Shown here piece by piece: positions 18,619 to 27,663 of a DNA stretch of 64,000 nucleotides (the stretch's first letter is position 1; each line of letters begins with the position of its first letter). This DNA comes from Vibrio europaeus. Its GTDB lineage: Bacteria > Pseudomonadota > Gammaproteobacteria > Enterobacterales > Vibrionaceae. Under the pieces are notes generated by a model. It was given only the letters and a program-made list of their open reading frames with translations. It did no database searches and was not told the origin of the DNA. The stretch covers positions 1,736,001-1,800,000 of the forward strand of contig NZ_LUAX01000001.1 of assembly GCF_001695575.1 (NCBI RefSeq), read 5' to 3'. The position numbers and the translations under genes are program-made.

Positions 18619-19431
18619 ATGTTTGTGCTCTTTTCAATCATCATTTCATTCGTCGTGCTAACGACTTTATTCTACTTTTCCAAAAAGCGTCATTCAGGTT
18701 TAGAAAGAAAATTTGAGATTTTAATCCTGCTGCGCCAGTTACTGTTACTGTGTCGTCAACACAGGGCAATCACCCATCAGGCGTTGACTAGCCACCACTT
18801 TGACATTCACCAAAGTCAGCTAGAAGAAAGCTATGACGCTATGATAGAACGCTCGAACGAACTAATCGCCAGTGCTCAGTTTGAAAACAAGCCTATGTAC
18901 CGGATTCTTCAATTGAAGCTCAAAAAGCTACACAAGGAATGGGATCAGAGAACCGTGGCTCGCAATCAGGTGATTCATGGTAAAACCATCAGACACTGTA
19001 TGTTCTTAATGGATGAAATTGCTATTGCTTGGTTAATCGAGTCAGGGCGAGAAGATATCAGCGATGAGTACCATATAAATTGGCAGCAGGTACTCGATAG
19101 TATGGAGGTACTTACCCAACTAAGGATTTCGATTCAGGACCTCCACTATCCGGAAGGTATGCTGAGAGTGAAATACTATTGCGATAAAACTAGGCGCAAG
19201 CTCAATCAGCTATCACTCATCAGTCCGCTGTCTATTGCTTCGCCAATAAGCTCAAAGGCAATGCATGCACTTTCAGAAATTAATGCTAGTGATGACATTT
19301 TAATGACGAATGAAGAGCTTTATCAGCTCACGACAGATATTTCGCTGATCATTTCACAAGTCTACGATCAGATGTTGTCAGATATGACAGAAAGCTTGTA
19401 TCAGCCGTTACCTAAAGTCGCCCTAGCATGA
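18619..19431 (+). CDS. Membrane-anchored protein of unknown function
   Basis: A 270-residue protein with one N-terminal membrane helix (about residues 2-20) followed by a basic stop-transfer (SKKRH) and an all-helical cytoplasmic or periplasmic part. I do not recognise the family. The helical block RQHRAITHQALTS recalls the start of nitrate/nitrite-sensing (NIT-like) helical bundles, but the likeness is short and I would not name it so. The ATG at 18619 is preceded by AAGGAG at 8 bases, which decides against the in-frame TTG at 18613. It stands alone between metG and yehS. Confidence 0.72.
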   Translation: MFVLFSIIISFVVLTTLFYFSKKRHSGLERKFEILILLRQLLLLCRQHRAITHQALTSHHFDIHQSQLEESYDAMIERSNELIASAQFENKPMYRILQLKLKKLHKEWDQRTVARNQVIHGKTIRHCMFLMDEIAIAWLIESGREDISDEYHINWQQVLDSMEVLTQLRISIQDLHYPEGMLRVKYYCDKTRRKLNQLSLISPLSIASPISSKAMHALSEINASDDILMTNEELYQLTTDISLIISQVYDQMLSDMTESLYQPLPKVALA

Positions 19432-19614
19432 AGGAAAGTCGTCAGTTGAAATGGGCACTCTATAAGTGCCCTTAACTAATATAAACCTACTTAGCCTATC
19501 GATATGCCATTTGATCAAAGACGTTTTTATTTCTATCACCGATAGCGCTTATTTGCTAAAGTCGCGTTCGACAATATCCGGTCAATCTTGACCCTAGTAA
19601 AAAGAGCAGATCCA

Positions 19615-20094
19615 GTGACTAACAATGAAATCTTTCGTCGTATCCAGCATTCGCTAAATCTAAAAAACAGCCAAATTATTAAAGCTTTTGAGCAAGCAGA
19701 CTTCGCAGTTGCTCCAAACCAAGTAAACGACTGGCTGAAAGCCGATTCTGACAAGTCGGTCTCTAAAATGAAAGATAAGGAACTGGCGCTTTTTCTCAAT
19801 GGTTTCATCAACCTGAAACGCGGCAAAAAGGAAAGTGAACAGCCTAAGCCAGAACAGAAGCTAACCAACAACATGATCTTCATGAAGTTGCGCATTGCGT
19901 TAAATATGAAAGCTGAAGATGTTTTGGATGTGCTTGAAGTCGTTGGTATTAGCCTGAGCAAGTATGAAATCGGTGCTTACTTTCGCAAGCCAAACAATAA
20001 GAACTACAAAGCGTGTGAAGACCAAATGCTATGTGATTTCTTAAATGGTGTACAGTTCACCAACCGCCCTGATTCTGAAGAGTTTGTCGCCTAG
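19615..20094 (+). CDS. yehS: DUF1456 family protein YehS
   Basis: A 159-residue soluble protein built of two similar helical halves: TNNEIFRRIQHSLNLKNSQI and LTNNMIFMKLRIALNMKAED start each repeat, and each ends in a phrase like FLNGFINLKRGK or FLNGVQF. This double-repeat form is the DUF1456 family (E. coli YehS), of unknown function. The start is the GTG at 19615, because alignment with YehS places the first residue there; the TTG at 19588 would add nine unrelated residues. A terminator shared with udp follows. Confidence 0.88.
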   Translation: MTNNEIFRRIQHSLNLKNSQIIKAFEQADFAVAPNQVNDWLKADSDKSVSKMKDKELALFLNGFINLKRGKKESEQPKPEQKLTNNMIFMKLRIALNMKAEDVLDVLEVVGISLSKYEIGAYFRKPNNKNYKACEDQMLCDFLNGVQFTNRPDSEEFVA

Positions 20095-20124
20095 ATCTAG
20101 CAACAGCGAAACACTAAGAGCACA

Positions 20125-20154
20125 AAAAACCTCAATCCTATGATTGAGGTTTTT
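20125..20154. terminator. Bidirectional terminator between yehS and udp
   Basis: AAAAACCTCAATC pairs with GATTGAGGTTTT over a CTAT loop, with A-run on the left and U-run on the right, so it can serve both converging genes. Confidence 0.85.
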
Positions 20155-20190
20155 AGTATCTAAAGCCGTTCTTTTAAAGAAGGCGAATTG

Positions 20191-20949
20191 TTAAAGCATT
20201 TTACGTGCTGCTTCAACAACCACTTTAATAGAGCGTGCTTCTGTCTCTTTTAGCGTAGAGTGGTCTGGAATCTCTTTCTGTGTACGGTTGATAATAACAC
20301 CTGCTACACAGCCCGCTTTAAGACCTGAGCTCGCACACATAGTCAGTAGCGTTGCAGATTCCATTTCGAAGTTTAGTACGCCCATGTCTTGCCACTCTTG
20401 CATAGAGCCTTGGAAACGCTTAACAACACGACCAGAGAACGTATCGTAACGCTCTTGACCTGGGTAGAAGGTATCACTTGATGCTGTAACACCCATGTGA
20501 ACCGCGGCACCAGACTCTTCTACTGCCGCTTTCATTGCTGTTGCTACTTCAAAGTCAGCCACAGCTGGGAACTCCATTGGAGCAAAGTGCAGGCTAGCGC
20601 CATCTAGACGAACCGAACCCGTCGATACAATCATATCACCTACGTTTACGTGTGGTTGAATCGCACCTGTAGTACCAACACGTAGGAAAGTACGAACACC
20701 AAGCTGAGCCAGTTCTTCTACTGCAATTGACGTAGAAGGGCCGCCGATACCTGTTGAACAAACAACCACTGGCTTGCCGTCTAGTTCAGCACGGTAAAGC
20801 GTGTATTCGCGGTGACTTGCTAGGAATACTGGGTTTTCCATTTCTTCTGCAATTTTTTGTACACGCGCAGGGTCACCAGGAATGATCGCTAGTGTTGCGC
20901 CAGCAAGATCAGATTCAGTAACACCAAGGTGGAATACAGCTTGAGACAT
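20191..20949 (-). CDS. udp: Uridine phosphorylase
   Basis: A 252-residue nucleoside phosphorylase that splits uridine with phosphate to uracil and ribose-1-phosphate. The NP-I family features are clear: [11 protein letters not shown] and [14 protein letters not shown] for phosphate binding, [11 protein letters not shown], and [12 protein letters not shown] for ribose contacts; the uracil-contacting [10 protein letters not shown] segment favours Udp over DeoD. Length equals E. coli Udp (253). GGAGCCCCCT lies upstream of the ATG. In E. coli, udp is under CRP and CytR control; a half-matching CRP site is present upstream. Confidence 0.96.
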   Translation of the reverse strand: MSQAVFHLGVTESDLAGATLAIIPGDPARVQKIAEEMENPVFLASHREYTLYRAELDGKPVVVCSTGIGGPSTSIAVEELAQLGVRTFLRVGTTGAIQPHVNVGDMIVSTGSVRLDGASLHFAPMEFPAVADFEVATAMKAAVEESGAAVHMGVTASSDTFYPGQERYDTFSGRVVKRFQGSMQEWQDMGVLNFEMESATLLTMCASSGLKAGCVAGVIINRTQKEIPDHSTLKETEARSIKVVVEAARKML

Positions 20950-21106
20950 AGGGGGCTCCTTATTGTGGCGTAGTTGGGTTGCACATTAAACAACCGATAC
21001 GCTCTATAAAATTCATCGGGTACAGGCCATACTCTAGCGAACTCCTTCAAGCATTAGAGTGATCACCTTCACAACAACAACCGCAACAAACATCACCATT
21101 GCACAT

Positions 21107-21128
21107 AAAAACGGTTTACATCACATTT
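21107..21128 (-). promoter_or_regulatory. Possible CRP site upstream of udp
   Basis: On the minus strand, AAATGTGATGTAAACCGTTTTT has a perfect left half (AAATGTGA) of the CRP consensus but a poor right half. It is about 160 bases before the udp start. Supported only by the half-site and by the known control of udp in E. coli. Confidence 0.3.
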
Positions 21129-21156
21129 TTACGCAAGTTCAAATCATTAGTTGCAT

Positions 21157-21194
21157 AAAAAACAGCCCCTATATCAACAATGCAGGGGCTTTTT
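21157..21194 (-). terminator. Terminator of zntA
   Basis: AGCCCCT pairs with AGGGGCT across a 13-base loop; the minus-strand tail after the stem is rich in U (GTTTTTTATG). It is 16 bases past the zntA stop. Confidence 0.7.
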
Positions 21195-21209
21195 ACTGGG
21201 TAAATTTAT

Positions 21210-23510
21210 CTAATCTTGCTTTGACTTAAATTTCAGCAGTCTTAATGCATTGAGAGTCACGATGGCAGTCGCCCCACTGTCAGCCAACACCGCAACCCAA
21301 AGTCCAGTGATACCTAACAAACTCGTTACCAAGAACACGCCCTTCAATCCAAGTGCTAATGCAATATTCTGGCGAATGTTGTTCAAGGTAGCCCGCGAAA
21401 GCTCAATCATGCTTGCTAATTCAATCAGGCGGTTGTGAGTAATCGCAGCATCCGCGGTTTCTAACGCAACGTCAGTCCCACCTCCCATCGCAATACCAAT
21501 ACTTGAGGCTTTCATTGCAGGCGCATCATTGATGCCATCACCGACCATCGCCACATTGCCGTTTGCAGAAAGTTGCTCGACATAGCTGACTTTATCTTGA
21601 GGAAGCAGACTCGCCTTATAGTCGATGCCAATCATAGAACTGATGGCTAGCGCGCTACGCGGATTATCTCCAGTGAGCATAATCGAGTGAATACCCAACT
21701 CATTAAGCGCTTTCACTGCTTTGGCGGAATCGTCACGCAGAGTATCTTGCCACGCCACCAGGCCGATAGCTTTGTGCTTAGCCTCGATAGCAACGACAAC
21801 CGTTTTACCTTGACCTTCGAGTTGCTCAATAGTCTCAACCAAAGCACTAGGTAACGTGATATCCACTTTACTTGGTGCGCTCACCTGATACTCAACACCT
21901 GATACCACACCGCGCACGCCACTCCCGACCAGAGCTTGCTTGTCTTCTGCCTCAACAATCTCTAACTCAAGTTGTTTGGCTTTATTCACTAACGATACCG
22001 CCAGTGGATGGCTTGAACCCACTTCTATTGCAGCAACCTTTTCCAATAACGACTGCTCTGTCCATCCCTCTAAAGCAATAATGTCGGTGACTTCAGGCTT
22101 GCCTTTGGTCAGGGTGCCTGTTTTATCAAAAGCTATGGTTTCAACGCGGCCTAGCTGCTCTAACGCTGCGCCACCTTTAATCAGAGCTCCTCGACGAGCG
22201 GCAGCGGCTAAACCAGAAGTGATCGCGGCTGGCGTAGAGATCACTAGTGCACAAGGACAAGCAATCAGAAGCAGGGCCAGCCCACGATAAACCCAAGTTT
22301 CCCAAGGCTGAGCAAACAACAATGGCGGCGTAATGATAACTAGTAGTGACACCAGCATCATCAAAGGCGTGTACCAGCGGCTAAACTTATCCAAAAAACG
22401 TTCTAAAGGCGCTTTACGAGATTCTGCTTCTTCGATCAAATGGAGAATACGATCGATGGCATTCTCGCCCTGCTTTGAAGTAATGGTGAATCTCACCACT
22501 TTATCGACCGCCACAGCGCCTGCCATGACTGAGTCACCTTGATAGCGTTCAACAGGTATCGACTCACCAGTGAGGGCACTTTCATCAAAACTCGCTACGT
22601 CACCGATAAACTTGCCGTCAGCCGGTAATCTTGCGCCCGGTGAAACTTCAATGACATCACCAGGGTGTAGCTCACTTGCCGAGACTTCAACGCGCTGACC
22701 ATCAACGATTTTAATCGCATTTTCAGGAACCAATTCCATTAATGCTTGGACACCACTACGGGCACGTGAAGCAGCAAAGGCTTCTAGTCGTTCACCAATG
22801 AGGAACAATAACAGCACCATTGCAGCCTCTACGGTTTCTCCCAAATAGAGCGCCCCAAGTGCTGCAACACTCATCAAGGTTTCTATCGCAAAAGGCGTCC
22901 CTGAACGCGCAAGGCTGATGGCTTTTTTACCTATGGGGTATAGTCCCGCCAAGCAGGTAATAACAAACATCCATTCACTAATTTGTGGAAGTGCTGGTTT
23001 AATCGCAGCGGCGATCGCCATAGCAGAAGCAATAGCGATAATCTGCGCATTCTGTTGAAGCACAGACTTCCAACCTGTGGATACTTGTTTTGAAGACTTT
23101 GAATTAGGGCTGGTAAAGGTAAATCCAGTATCAAGGATTGTTTGTTCGACTAACTGGGCAACACCAACGTTATCAGAAGTGATTATGAGTTTTTCGGTTG
23201 CAAAAAGAACTTTAGCCTCAACAATGCCATCAACTCGATTAACGGCTGTTTCCACCTTTCGAGCACAGGCTGGGCAATCCATCCCCTCAATTTTCCAACT
23301 TTGGGTATAACGCGCAGAGGAACTGGGCTCGCCCTCTTCGTCAGCTGGGTCTGCACCACTACTGCAGCTATTTGAGCTACAACAACTCGACTCGGCACTG
23401 GCAACCTCTGCCATTTTAATGGTTGAGATTTTAGGGCTAGCACAAGAGCCTGATTGAGAAGGGTTCGCCGCGACTTTGTCTGAGCGGCATGCTTGATGTT
23501 TAGTGCACAT
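21210..23510 (-). CDS. zntA: Zinc/cadmium/lead-exporting P-type ATPase
   Basis: A 766-residue P1B-type ATPase that pumps Zn2+, Cd2+ or Pb2+ out of the cytosol. The N-terminal metal-binding domain has GMDCPACARKVE (C79, C82). The transmembrane CPC motif (ACPCALVIS), the phosphorylation site DKTGTLTKGKPE and the hinge GDGINDAPAM are all intact. An extra N-terminal stretch of about 65 residues is rich in Cys and Ser (SSCCSSNSCSSG), probably additional metal ligands. The start at 23510 has GGAG 8 bases upstream; the ATG at 23528 overlaps that site. The CPC motif and the MerR-type promoter support Zn/Cd/Pb rather than copper. Confidence 0.94.
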   Translation of the reverse strand: MCTKHQACRSDKVAANPSQSGSCASPKISTIKMAEVASAESSCCSSNSCSSGADPADEEGEPSSSARYTQSWKIEGMDCPACARKVETAVNRVDGIVEAKVLFATEKLIITSDNVGVAQLVEQTILDTGFTFTSPNSKSSKQVSTGWKSVLQQNAQIIAIASAMAIAAAIKPALPQISEWMFVITCLAGLYPIGKKAISLARSGTPFAIETLMSVAALGALYLGETVEAAMVLLLFLIGERLEAFAASRARSGVQALMELVPENAIKIVDGQRVEVSASELHPGDVIEVSPGARLPADGKFIGDVASFDESALTGESIPVERYQGDSVMAGAVAVDKVVRFTITSKQGENAIDRILHLIEEAESRKAPLERFLDKFSRWYTPLMMLVSLLVIITPPLLFAQPWETWVYRGLALLLIACPCALVISTPAAITSGLAAAARRGALIKGGAALEQLGRVETIAFDKTGTLTKGKPEVTDIIALEGWTEQSLLEKVAAIEVGSSHPLAVSLVNKAKQLELEIVEAEDKQALVGSGVRGVVSGVEYQVSAPSKVDITLPSALVETIEQLEGQGKTVVVAIEAKHKAIGLVAWQDTLRDDSAKAVKALNELGIHSIMLTGDNPRSALAISSMIGIDYKASLLPQDKVSYVEQLSANGNVAMVGDGINDAPAMKASSIGIAMGGGTDVALETADAAITHNRLIELASMIELSRATLNNIRQNIALALGLKGVFLVTSLLGITGLWVAVLADSGATAIVTLNALRLLKFKSKQD

Positions 23511-23539
23511 ATGTTTATCTCCATTCACTGTACACTATG

Positions 23540-23571
23540 AGTCTAAACCTTGGAGCCTACTCCAAGGTCAA
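23540..23571 (-). promoter_or_regulatory. MerR/ZntR-type promoter and operator of zntA
   Basis: Read on the minus strand: -35 TTGACC, a 20-base spacer, then -10 TAGACT. The operator ACCTTGGAG-TAGG-CTCCAAGGT (23547-23568) has perfect 9-base arms centred in the over-long spacer, the hallmark of MerR-family activation. The -35 lies inside the last codon and stop of the upstream MATE gene. No merR-type gene is in the window. Confidence 0.85.
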
Positions 23572-25034
23572 ACTTTTTCTGCCGTTTGTTGCGAAATTTC
23601 TGTTGTTGAAGCGACATCATCAATCAATACCGCATCATGACTACAGAAAGGCTGACTGTTAACACTGGTAATCGAAGGATCTGAGGCTTCATGCGCAAGG
23701 CAGGTTGAGCGCATTAATTCAGAAATGTGTTTACGCAACACAACAATCGCGATCAAGCCGAACACCACAGTACCGATAGCCTGACCATAAAGCACCCCAA
23801 GAGCGCCAAACCAAAACGCCCCCAAATGGACAAAGGGTAGAGTTCCCAACGTCGCTTTGCCTAAGTTCAGTGCCGTTGAGTACAGTGGCTTGCCTAGATT
23901 GTTGAACGAGGTATTGGCAACGAACTGCGCACCGTTGAAAATAAAGCTCACCGCTACATAGGTACAAAACGCTGCAACGATGACTTGCGCATCACCGTTT
24001 AGGCTGAACATACGAATAATCAAATCTTGAGCGAAGTAGAGAATGATACAAACAACAATGGTGTAAAGAGTGGTGACAATTAAAGAGTTATTAAGAGTCT
24101 CTTTAACTCGGTCCATACGCTCTGCGCCGTAGTTCTGACCGATGATCGGCCCAACTGCCCCTGAAAGCGCAAAAATTACCGCAAAACAGACTGGTGTGAG
24201 TCGACCTATCACCGCAAACCCGGCAACATAGTTCTCACCGAATTGGGCAATGGCAGAGGTAACAATCGCATTACCAATTGGCGTTGCAATATTGGTGATA
24301 ATGGCGGGTATCGCAATGGCAATAATAATTTTCAGGTTGCTTAACCACACTGCGTAGTTAAATTTCGCTGCGAGTTTGTGTACACGGATAAGTGGGTAGA
24401 TTGAGAAAAACAGCACAGTAAAGCGAGCAAATACAGACGCCAGTGCTGCACCTTCTACATTCCAACCAAAACCGAAGATGAATATTGGATCTAGAATCGC
24501 ATTAACAATGCCACCAGCCAGTGTTGCCCACATCGAACGCTTTGCATCGCCCGCGGCACGTAACCCCGCCCCCGCAGCCATTGCAACTGCGATAACAGGA
24601 CCACTGGGTAAGATTATTCTTAAGTAGGCTTCCGCTCTTTCAGCAGCGACACCATGCGCACCGATGGCTTGAAGCAGCTCTGGAATATAGGCAAACATCA
24701 CCGCCGCGACTATTACACTGATCGTCACTGCGGTGAACATAATACTTGTGCTCAGTTCACGCGCATGTTGCTGTTGCTTGGCACCAATGGCTTTAGAAAC
24801 CAGCGCCCCCATCGCAATAGAAGTACCGATCGAGATGGAGGTTGAAAAGAAAACTAACGTTCCTGCAAAGCCTACCGCAGCGGCGAGTTCCACTTGCCCC
24901 AACATACTGATAAACAACATGTCGATAAGGTCGACCACAAATAGTGCCATAAGACCGACAGACCCTGCCCCCGACATAACCAAAATATGTCGCATGGTTG
25001 ATCCTTCAACAAATTTGGCACTTTGGTCAGACAT
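23568..25034 (-). CDS. MATE family efflux transporter
   Basis: A 488-residue multidrug and toxic-compound extrusion transporter with about 12 hydrophobic segments in the two-fold MATE arrangement; GPVIAVAMAAGAGLRAAGDA and GPIIGQNYGAERMDRVKE are characteristic blocks. It exchanges cations for drugs or other solutes in the inner membrane. The last 45 or so residues (from about 445) form a polar tail rich in Ser, Thr and Asp with two Cys, longer than is usual. The 3' end carries the zntA promoter, and the stop TGA overlaps that operator. Substrate unknown. Confidence 0.93.
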   Translation of the reverse strand: MSDQSAKFVEGSTMRHILVMSGAGSVGLMALFVVDLIDMLFISMLGQVELAAAVGFAGTLVFFSTSISIGTSIAMGALVSKAIGAKQQQHARELSTSIMFTAVTISVIVAAVMFAYIPELLQAIGAHGVAAERAEAYLRIILPSGPVIAVAMAAGAGLRAAGDAKRSMWATLAGGIVNAILDPIFIFGFGWNVEGAALASVFARFTVLFFSIYPLIRVHKLAAKFNYAVWLSNLKIIIAIAIPAIITNIATPIGNAIVTSAIAQFGENYVAGFAVIGRLTPVCFAVIFALSGAVGPIIGQNYGAERMDRVKETLNNSLIVTTLYTIVVCIILYFAQDLIIRMFSLNGDAQVIVAAFCTYVAVSFIFNGAQFVANTSFNNLGKPLYSTALNLGKATLGTLPFVHLGAFWFGALGVLYGQAIGTVVFGLIAIVVLRKHISELMRSTCLAHEASDPSITSVNSQPFCSHDAVLIDDVASTTEISQQTAEKV

Positions 25035-25067
25035 TCGGCTCTCCTGTTACGCTTTGCTCTTCACAGC

Positions 25068-25098
25068 AAAAAAGAAGAGGTGCTCATTTGCACCTCTT
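25068..25098 (-). terminator. Terminator after the CBS-domain gene
   Basis: The stem AAGAGGTGC/GCACCTCTT with a 6-base loop is followed on the minus strand by CTTTTTT. It separates the CBS gene from the MATE gene. Confidence 0.82.
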
Positions 25099-25120
25099 AT
25101 CTATTTAGTCGATCAATATG

Positions 25121-25537
25121 TTACACCGGATGCTTAAAGCAATCTTCGATATTTTTACCAATAGCACGTAAAACATCCCTACGAGTGATGATGCCCACTA
25201 ACTTACCGGAATCAATCACAGGGTAAACTTTTGGTCGGCCTACTTTCATCATCTCCGCAAGTTCGATAATCGAGGTCTCTGAAGTAACCGACAGCACTTC
25301 TGGGTGCATACAGTCTGAGACGATATGGGTGTCTTGGCAGTAATAGCTGACCTTGATGAGTTTATCGAGTAAGTCCTGACCAGAGAGGAAACCGATCACT
25401 TCCTTTTTGTCGTTGAGAACCGGACCACCCAAATATTTTGAGTTCATAACCTTATCTAAAGCGGCACTGAGCGACATCTCCGGCGTAAAGGTTACCGCTT
25501 GCAATGTCATATAGTCTTTTACTTTCAATGATTCCAT
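25121..25537 (-). CDS. CBS domain-containing protein
   Basis: A 138-residue protein that is little more than a pair of CBS domains, KVKDYMTLQAVTFTPEMSL and DCMHPEVLSVTSETSII opening the two copies, closing with GIITRRDVLRAI. Such stand-alone Bateman modules bind adenine nucleotides and usually regulate a partner; the partner is not evident here. The start is the ATG at 25537, preceded by GGAG at 6 bases; an upstream in-frame start at 25570 would read across that ribosome site. Confidence 0.92.
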   Translation of the reverse strand: MESLKVKDYMTLQAVTFTPEMSLSAALDKVMNSKYLGGPVLNDKKEVIGFLSGQDLLDKLIKVSYYCQDTHIVSDCMHPEVLSVTSETSIIELAEMMKVGRPKVYPVIDSGKLVGIITRRDVLRAIGKNIEDCFKHPV

Positions 25538-25663
25538 CTGTGTCTCCTTAACGTGCAAGCTACGCTGCATATATTGTAATTGTTGTCTAATTTCTTGATT
25601 TTACTAAATGGAAAACAACAATTTTTACAATAGGTGCTGACTATCACGTTTCACAAACCCTCA

Positions 25664-25867
25664 CTAATCGCATTGCGCCTTAGCATCACGATTCGCTAAC
25701 CAACTACTAAACAATGAGACACTAAAAGGGACGCAGTAGGTCAGACAAGCCTTCAACCAGTTTAAGCTTGAGGCTCCAAAAATCGCGTCATATTGATTGA
25801 TGATATTGAGTAAGGTTCCCACCACCAAGGCAATGACGATGGCTCTTTTAATCACGACGTAGTTCAT
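25664..25867 (-). CDS. nrtS: Small membrane protein, NrtS-like nitrate/nitrite transporter
   Basis: A 67-residue protein with two hydrophobic helices (residues about 7-22 and 41-58). The layout ALVVGTLLNIINQYDAIFG, then a Lys, LTYCVPFSVSLFSS, fits what I recall of the NrtS family, first seen in marine cyanobacteria as a small bipartite nitrate/nitrite transporter. A AAGGATAAAAG ribosome site precedes the ATG. It is divergent from the diguanylate cyclase gene. The family call is from pattern memory and is moderately sure; a general small membrane protein is the alternative. Confidence 0.68.
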   Translation of the reverse strand: MNYVVIKRAIVIALVVGTLLNIINQYDAIFGASSLNWLKACLTYCVPFSVSLFSSWLANRDAKAQCD

Positions 25868-25951
25868 CTTTTATCCTTTAGTGACATGCGTTCCAAGATT
25901 AACTGGCTAAACTATAAGTAGTTGCATCATAAAATACGCGGGGGATACGAC

Positions 25952-26929
25952 GTGAACTCAACTTTTTCAGCTCAGATCGCCAATAACCCCGATATGATGC
26001 ATGTGGTGTTTGAATCCCTCCCCGAACCGACATTTCTCATTGACAAATCAGGTACCTATGTTGAAGCTTGGGGTGGAAGGGATAAAAAACGCCACCATGA
26101 TCCTGCCGCTGTGGTCGGCCTCAATCAGTACCAAGTATTGCCAGCTGACAAAGCTATTTGGTTTAGCCAAGTTATTGTTGACGTGATTGACAGCCAAACC
26201 GCCTCCGAACTTGAATACAGTTTAGACCCAAAAGATTTACGCTGCTTTGATGACGTTGAAGGGCCTCAACAAGTGCAACACTTTAGCGCGCTTGTGATCC
26301 CATTGCCGAATACTTCATTAGTGCTATGGACAGTCAGAAACATCACTGAATATAAAAGGACTCTGGATAAACTGGCTCTCCAGCAGCTAGAGCTCGAAAG
26401 ACTGACTTACATCGACCACCTGACCCAAATGTATAACCGTTACGCCTTGGAAGTACTTTTGCCTGAGGCGATTGAACTGGCAAAGCTAAAGCTAATTGGT
26501 TCAGCTGTACTGATGATCGATATCGACTGTTTTAAGCAATACAACGACAGTTATGGTCATTTGAAAGGTGATAAAGCACTAGAAGCACTAAGCCGTGCAA
26601 TTCGGGCTTGGGCAAAAAATGATGATCTCTGCTTCCGTTACGGAGGCGATGAGTTTTTGGTGTTTATGCCCAACGTGGCGGAGTGCGAAAGCATTGAGCG
26701 TGCAGAGTTACTGCAAGAGGTGGTAAAACAGCTTGCTATACCTCACCCTTCCTCTTCCGTCGGCTCGCAATTTTCGATCACAATAGGCATTCGCCACTGT
26801 CACTTAGTTCCGCAAGATATGGACGCAGAAAGATTTATCTCGATCGCGGACAAAGCACTCTTCTACGCTAAAGGGCGTCAGCGTGGCTCAATCCACCAAC
26901 TAACAGACAATGAAAAAAGCTCCTGTTGA
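25952..26929 (+). CDS. PAS-GGDEF diguanylate cyclase
   Basis: A 325-residue signalling protein without membrane segments: an N-terminal PAS domain (about residues 15-130, FESLPEPTFLIDKSGTYVE) and a C-terminal GGDEF domain with intact active site FRYGGDEFLVF, so it should make cyclic di-GMP. The allosteric inhibition site RxxD expected just before the active site reads KNDD, so product inhibition through this site is unlikely. The start is the GTG at 25952, with GGGGGA 6 bases upstream; the TTG at 25922 lacks one. A terminator overlaps the last codons. Confidence 0.92.
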   Translation: MNSTFSAQIANNPDMMHVVFESLPEPTFLIDKSGTYVEAWGGRDKKRHHDPAAVVGLNQYQVLPADKAIWFSQVIVDVIDSQTASELEYSLDPKDLRCFDDVEGPQQVQHFSALVIPLPNTSLVLWTVRNITEYKRTLDKLALQQLELERLTYIDHLTQMYNRYALEVLLPEAIELAKLKLIGSAVLMIDIDCFKQYNDSYGHLKGDKALEALSRAIRAWAKNDDLCFRYGGDEFLVFMPNVAECESIERAELLQEVVKQLAIPHPSSSVGSQFSITIGIRHCHLVPQDMDAERFISIADKALFYAKGRQRGSIHQLTDNEKSSC

Positions 26930-26941
26930 TAGGAGCTTTTG
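26913..26941. terminator. Bidirectional terminator between the cyclase and moaE
   Basis: AAAAGCTCCT pairs with AGGAGCTTTT across GTTGAT, with A-run before and U-run after. It overlaps the stop codon of the cyclase gene and lies 13 bases past the end of moaE. Confidence 0.82.
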
Positions 26942-26953
26942 ATTTGAACTTAT

Positions 26954-27415
26954 TTAAGATTCCTGTTGCCAACGCTCTGCGGCCTTCGCATCTGAATCTC
27001 TCGAATCCACCCAACGAGTCGATTCTGTCGTTCGCTCTTTTTTCCAAAATGGCGCTTTGGTCTTAAGGTAATCCATCACGAATTCACACGCTTCAAACGC
27101 CGCACCTCGGTGAGCACTTGAAACACCAACAAAGACTATCTGATCGCCAATATCTAAGTCGCCGACACGGTGAATAACTCGGATATTGAGAAGTGGCCAA
27201 CGCAGCTCTGCTTCATCACAGATTTCACCAAGGGCTTTCTCTGTCATGCCTGGGTAGTGTTCAAGAGATAAACCAGTGACGTTATCGCCAAGGTTCATAT
27301 CACGCACTTTACCGGTAAAAGTGACGACAGCGCCTGCTGACGTACCTTGCGCGAGAGCTTCATATTCACTGCCAACAGAAAAGTCTTCAAATTGGACTGC
27401 AACGCGATTGTCCAT
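26954..27415 (-). CDS. moaE: Molybdopterin synthase catalytic subunit MoaE
   Basis: A 153-residue large subunit of molybdopterin synthase, which with MoaD adds the two dithiolene sulfurs to cyclic pyranopterin monophosphate. The RHRGAAFEA-like block (here SAHRGAAFEACEFVMDYLK) and the catalytic lysines in KTKAPFWKKE are present. It is the last gene of the moaABCDE operon, starting 2 bases after the moaD stop. The length matches E. coli MoaE. Confidence 0.96.
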   Translation of the reverse strand: MDNRVAVQFEDFSVGSEYEALAQGTSAGAVVTFTGKVRDMNLGDNVTGLSLEHYPGMTEKALGEICDEAELRWPLLNIRVIHRVGDLDIGDQIVFVGVSSAHRGAAFEACEFVMDYLKTKAPFWKKERTTESTRWVDSRDSDAKAAERWQQES

Positions 27416-27417
27416 GA

Positions 27418-27663
27418 CTAGCCCCCTGTTACCGGCGGGAAAAATGCAACTTCGTCACCTGACTGAATTGGGTGCTCAAGAGGAACAATAGATTGGTTCA
27501 CTGCAGCGAGCAATTTGCCTGGCTCTAAAGCAAGATCCCACTTACCGTCTTGCTCTACTAAGTGACTACGAACCGCTTCTACAGTGGCGAAGTCGCCTTC
27601 AAGCTGAAGTTCATCCATCCCGACCAATTCACGAGTTTGAGCGAAAAATAGAACCTTAATCAT
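27418..27663 (-). CDS. moaD: Molybdopterin synthase sulfur carrier subunit MoaD
   Basis: An 81-residue ubiquitin-like sulfur carrier ending in the required C-terminal Gly-Gly (FFPPVTGG), which is made into a thiocarboxylate and inserted into MoaE. Its ATG overlaps the moaC stop by 4 bases (ATGA), implying translational coupling. Confidence 0.96.
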   Translation of the reverse strand: MIKVLFFAQTRELVGMDELQLEGDFATVEAVRSHLVEQDGKWDLALEPGKLLAAVNQSIVPLEHPIQSGDEVAFFPPVTGG

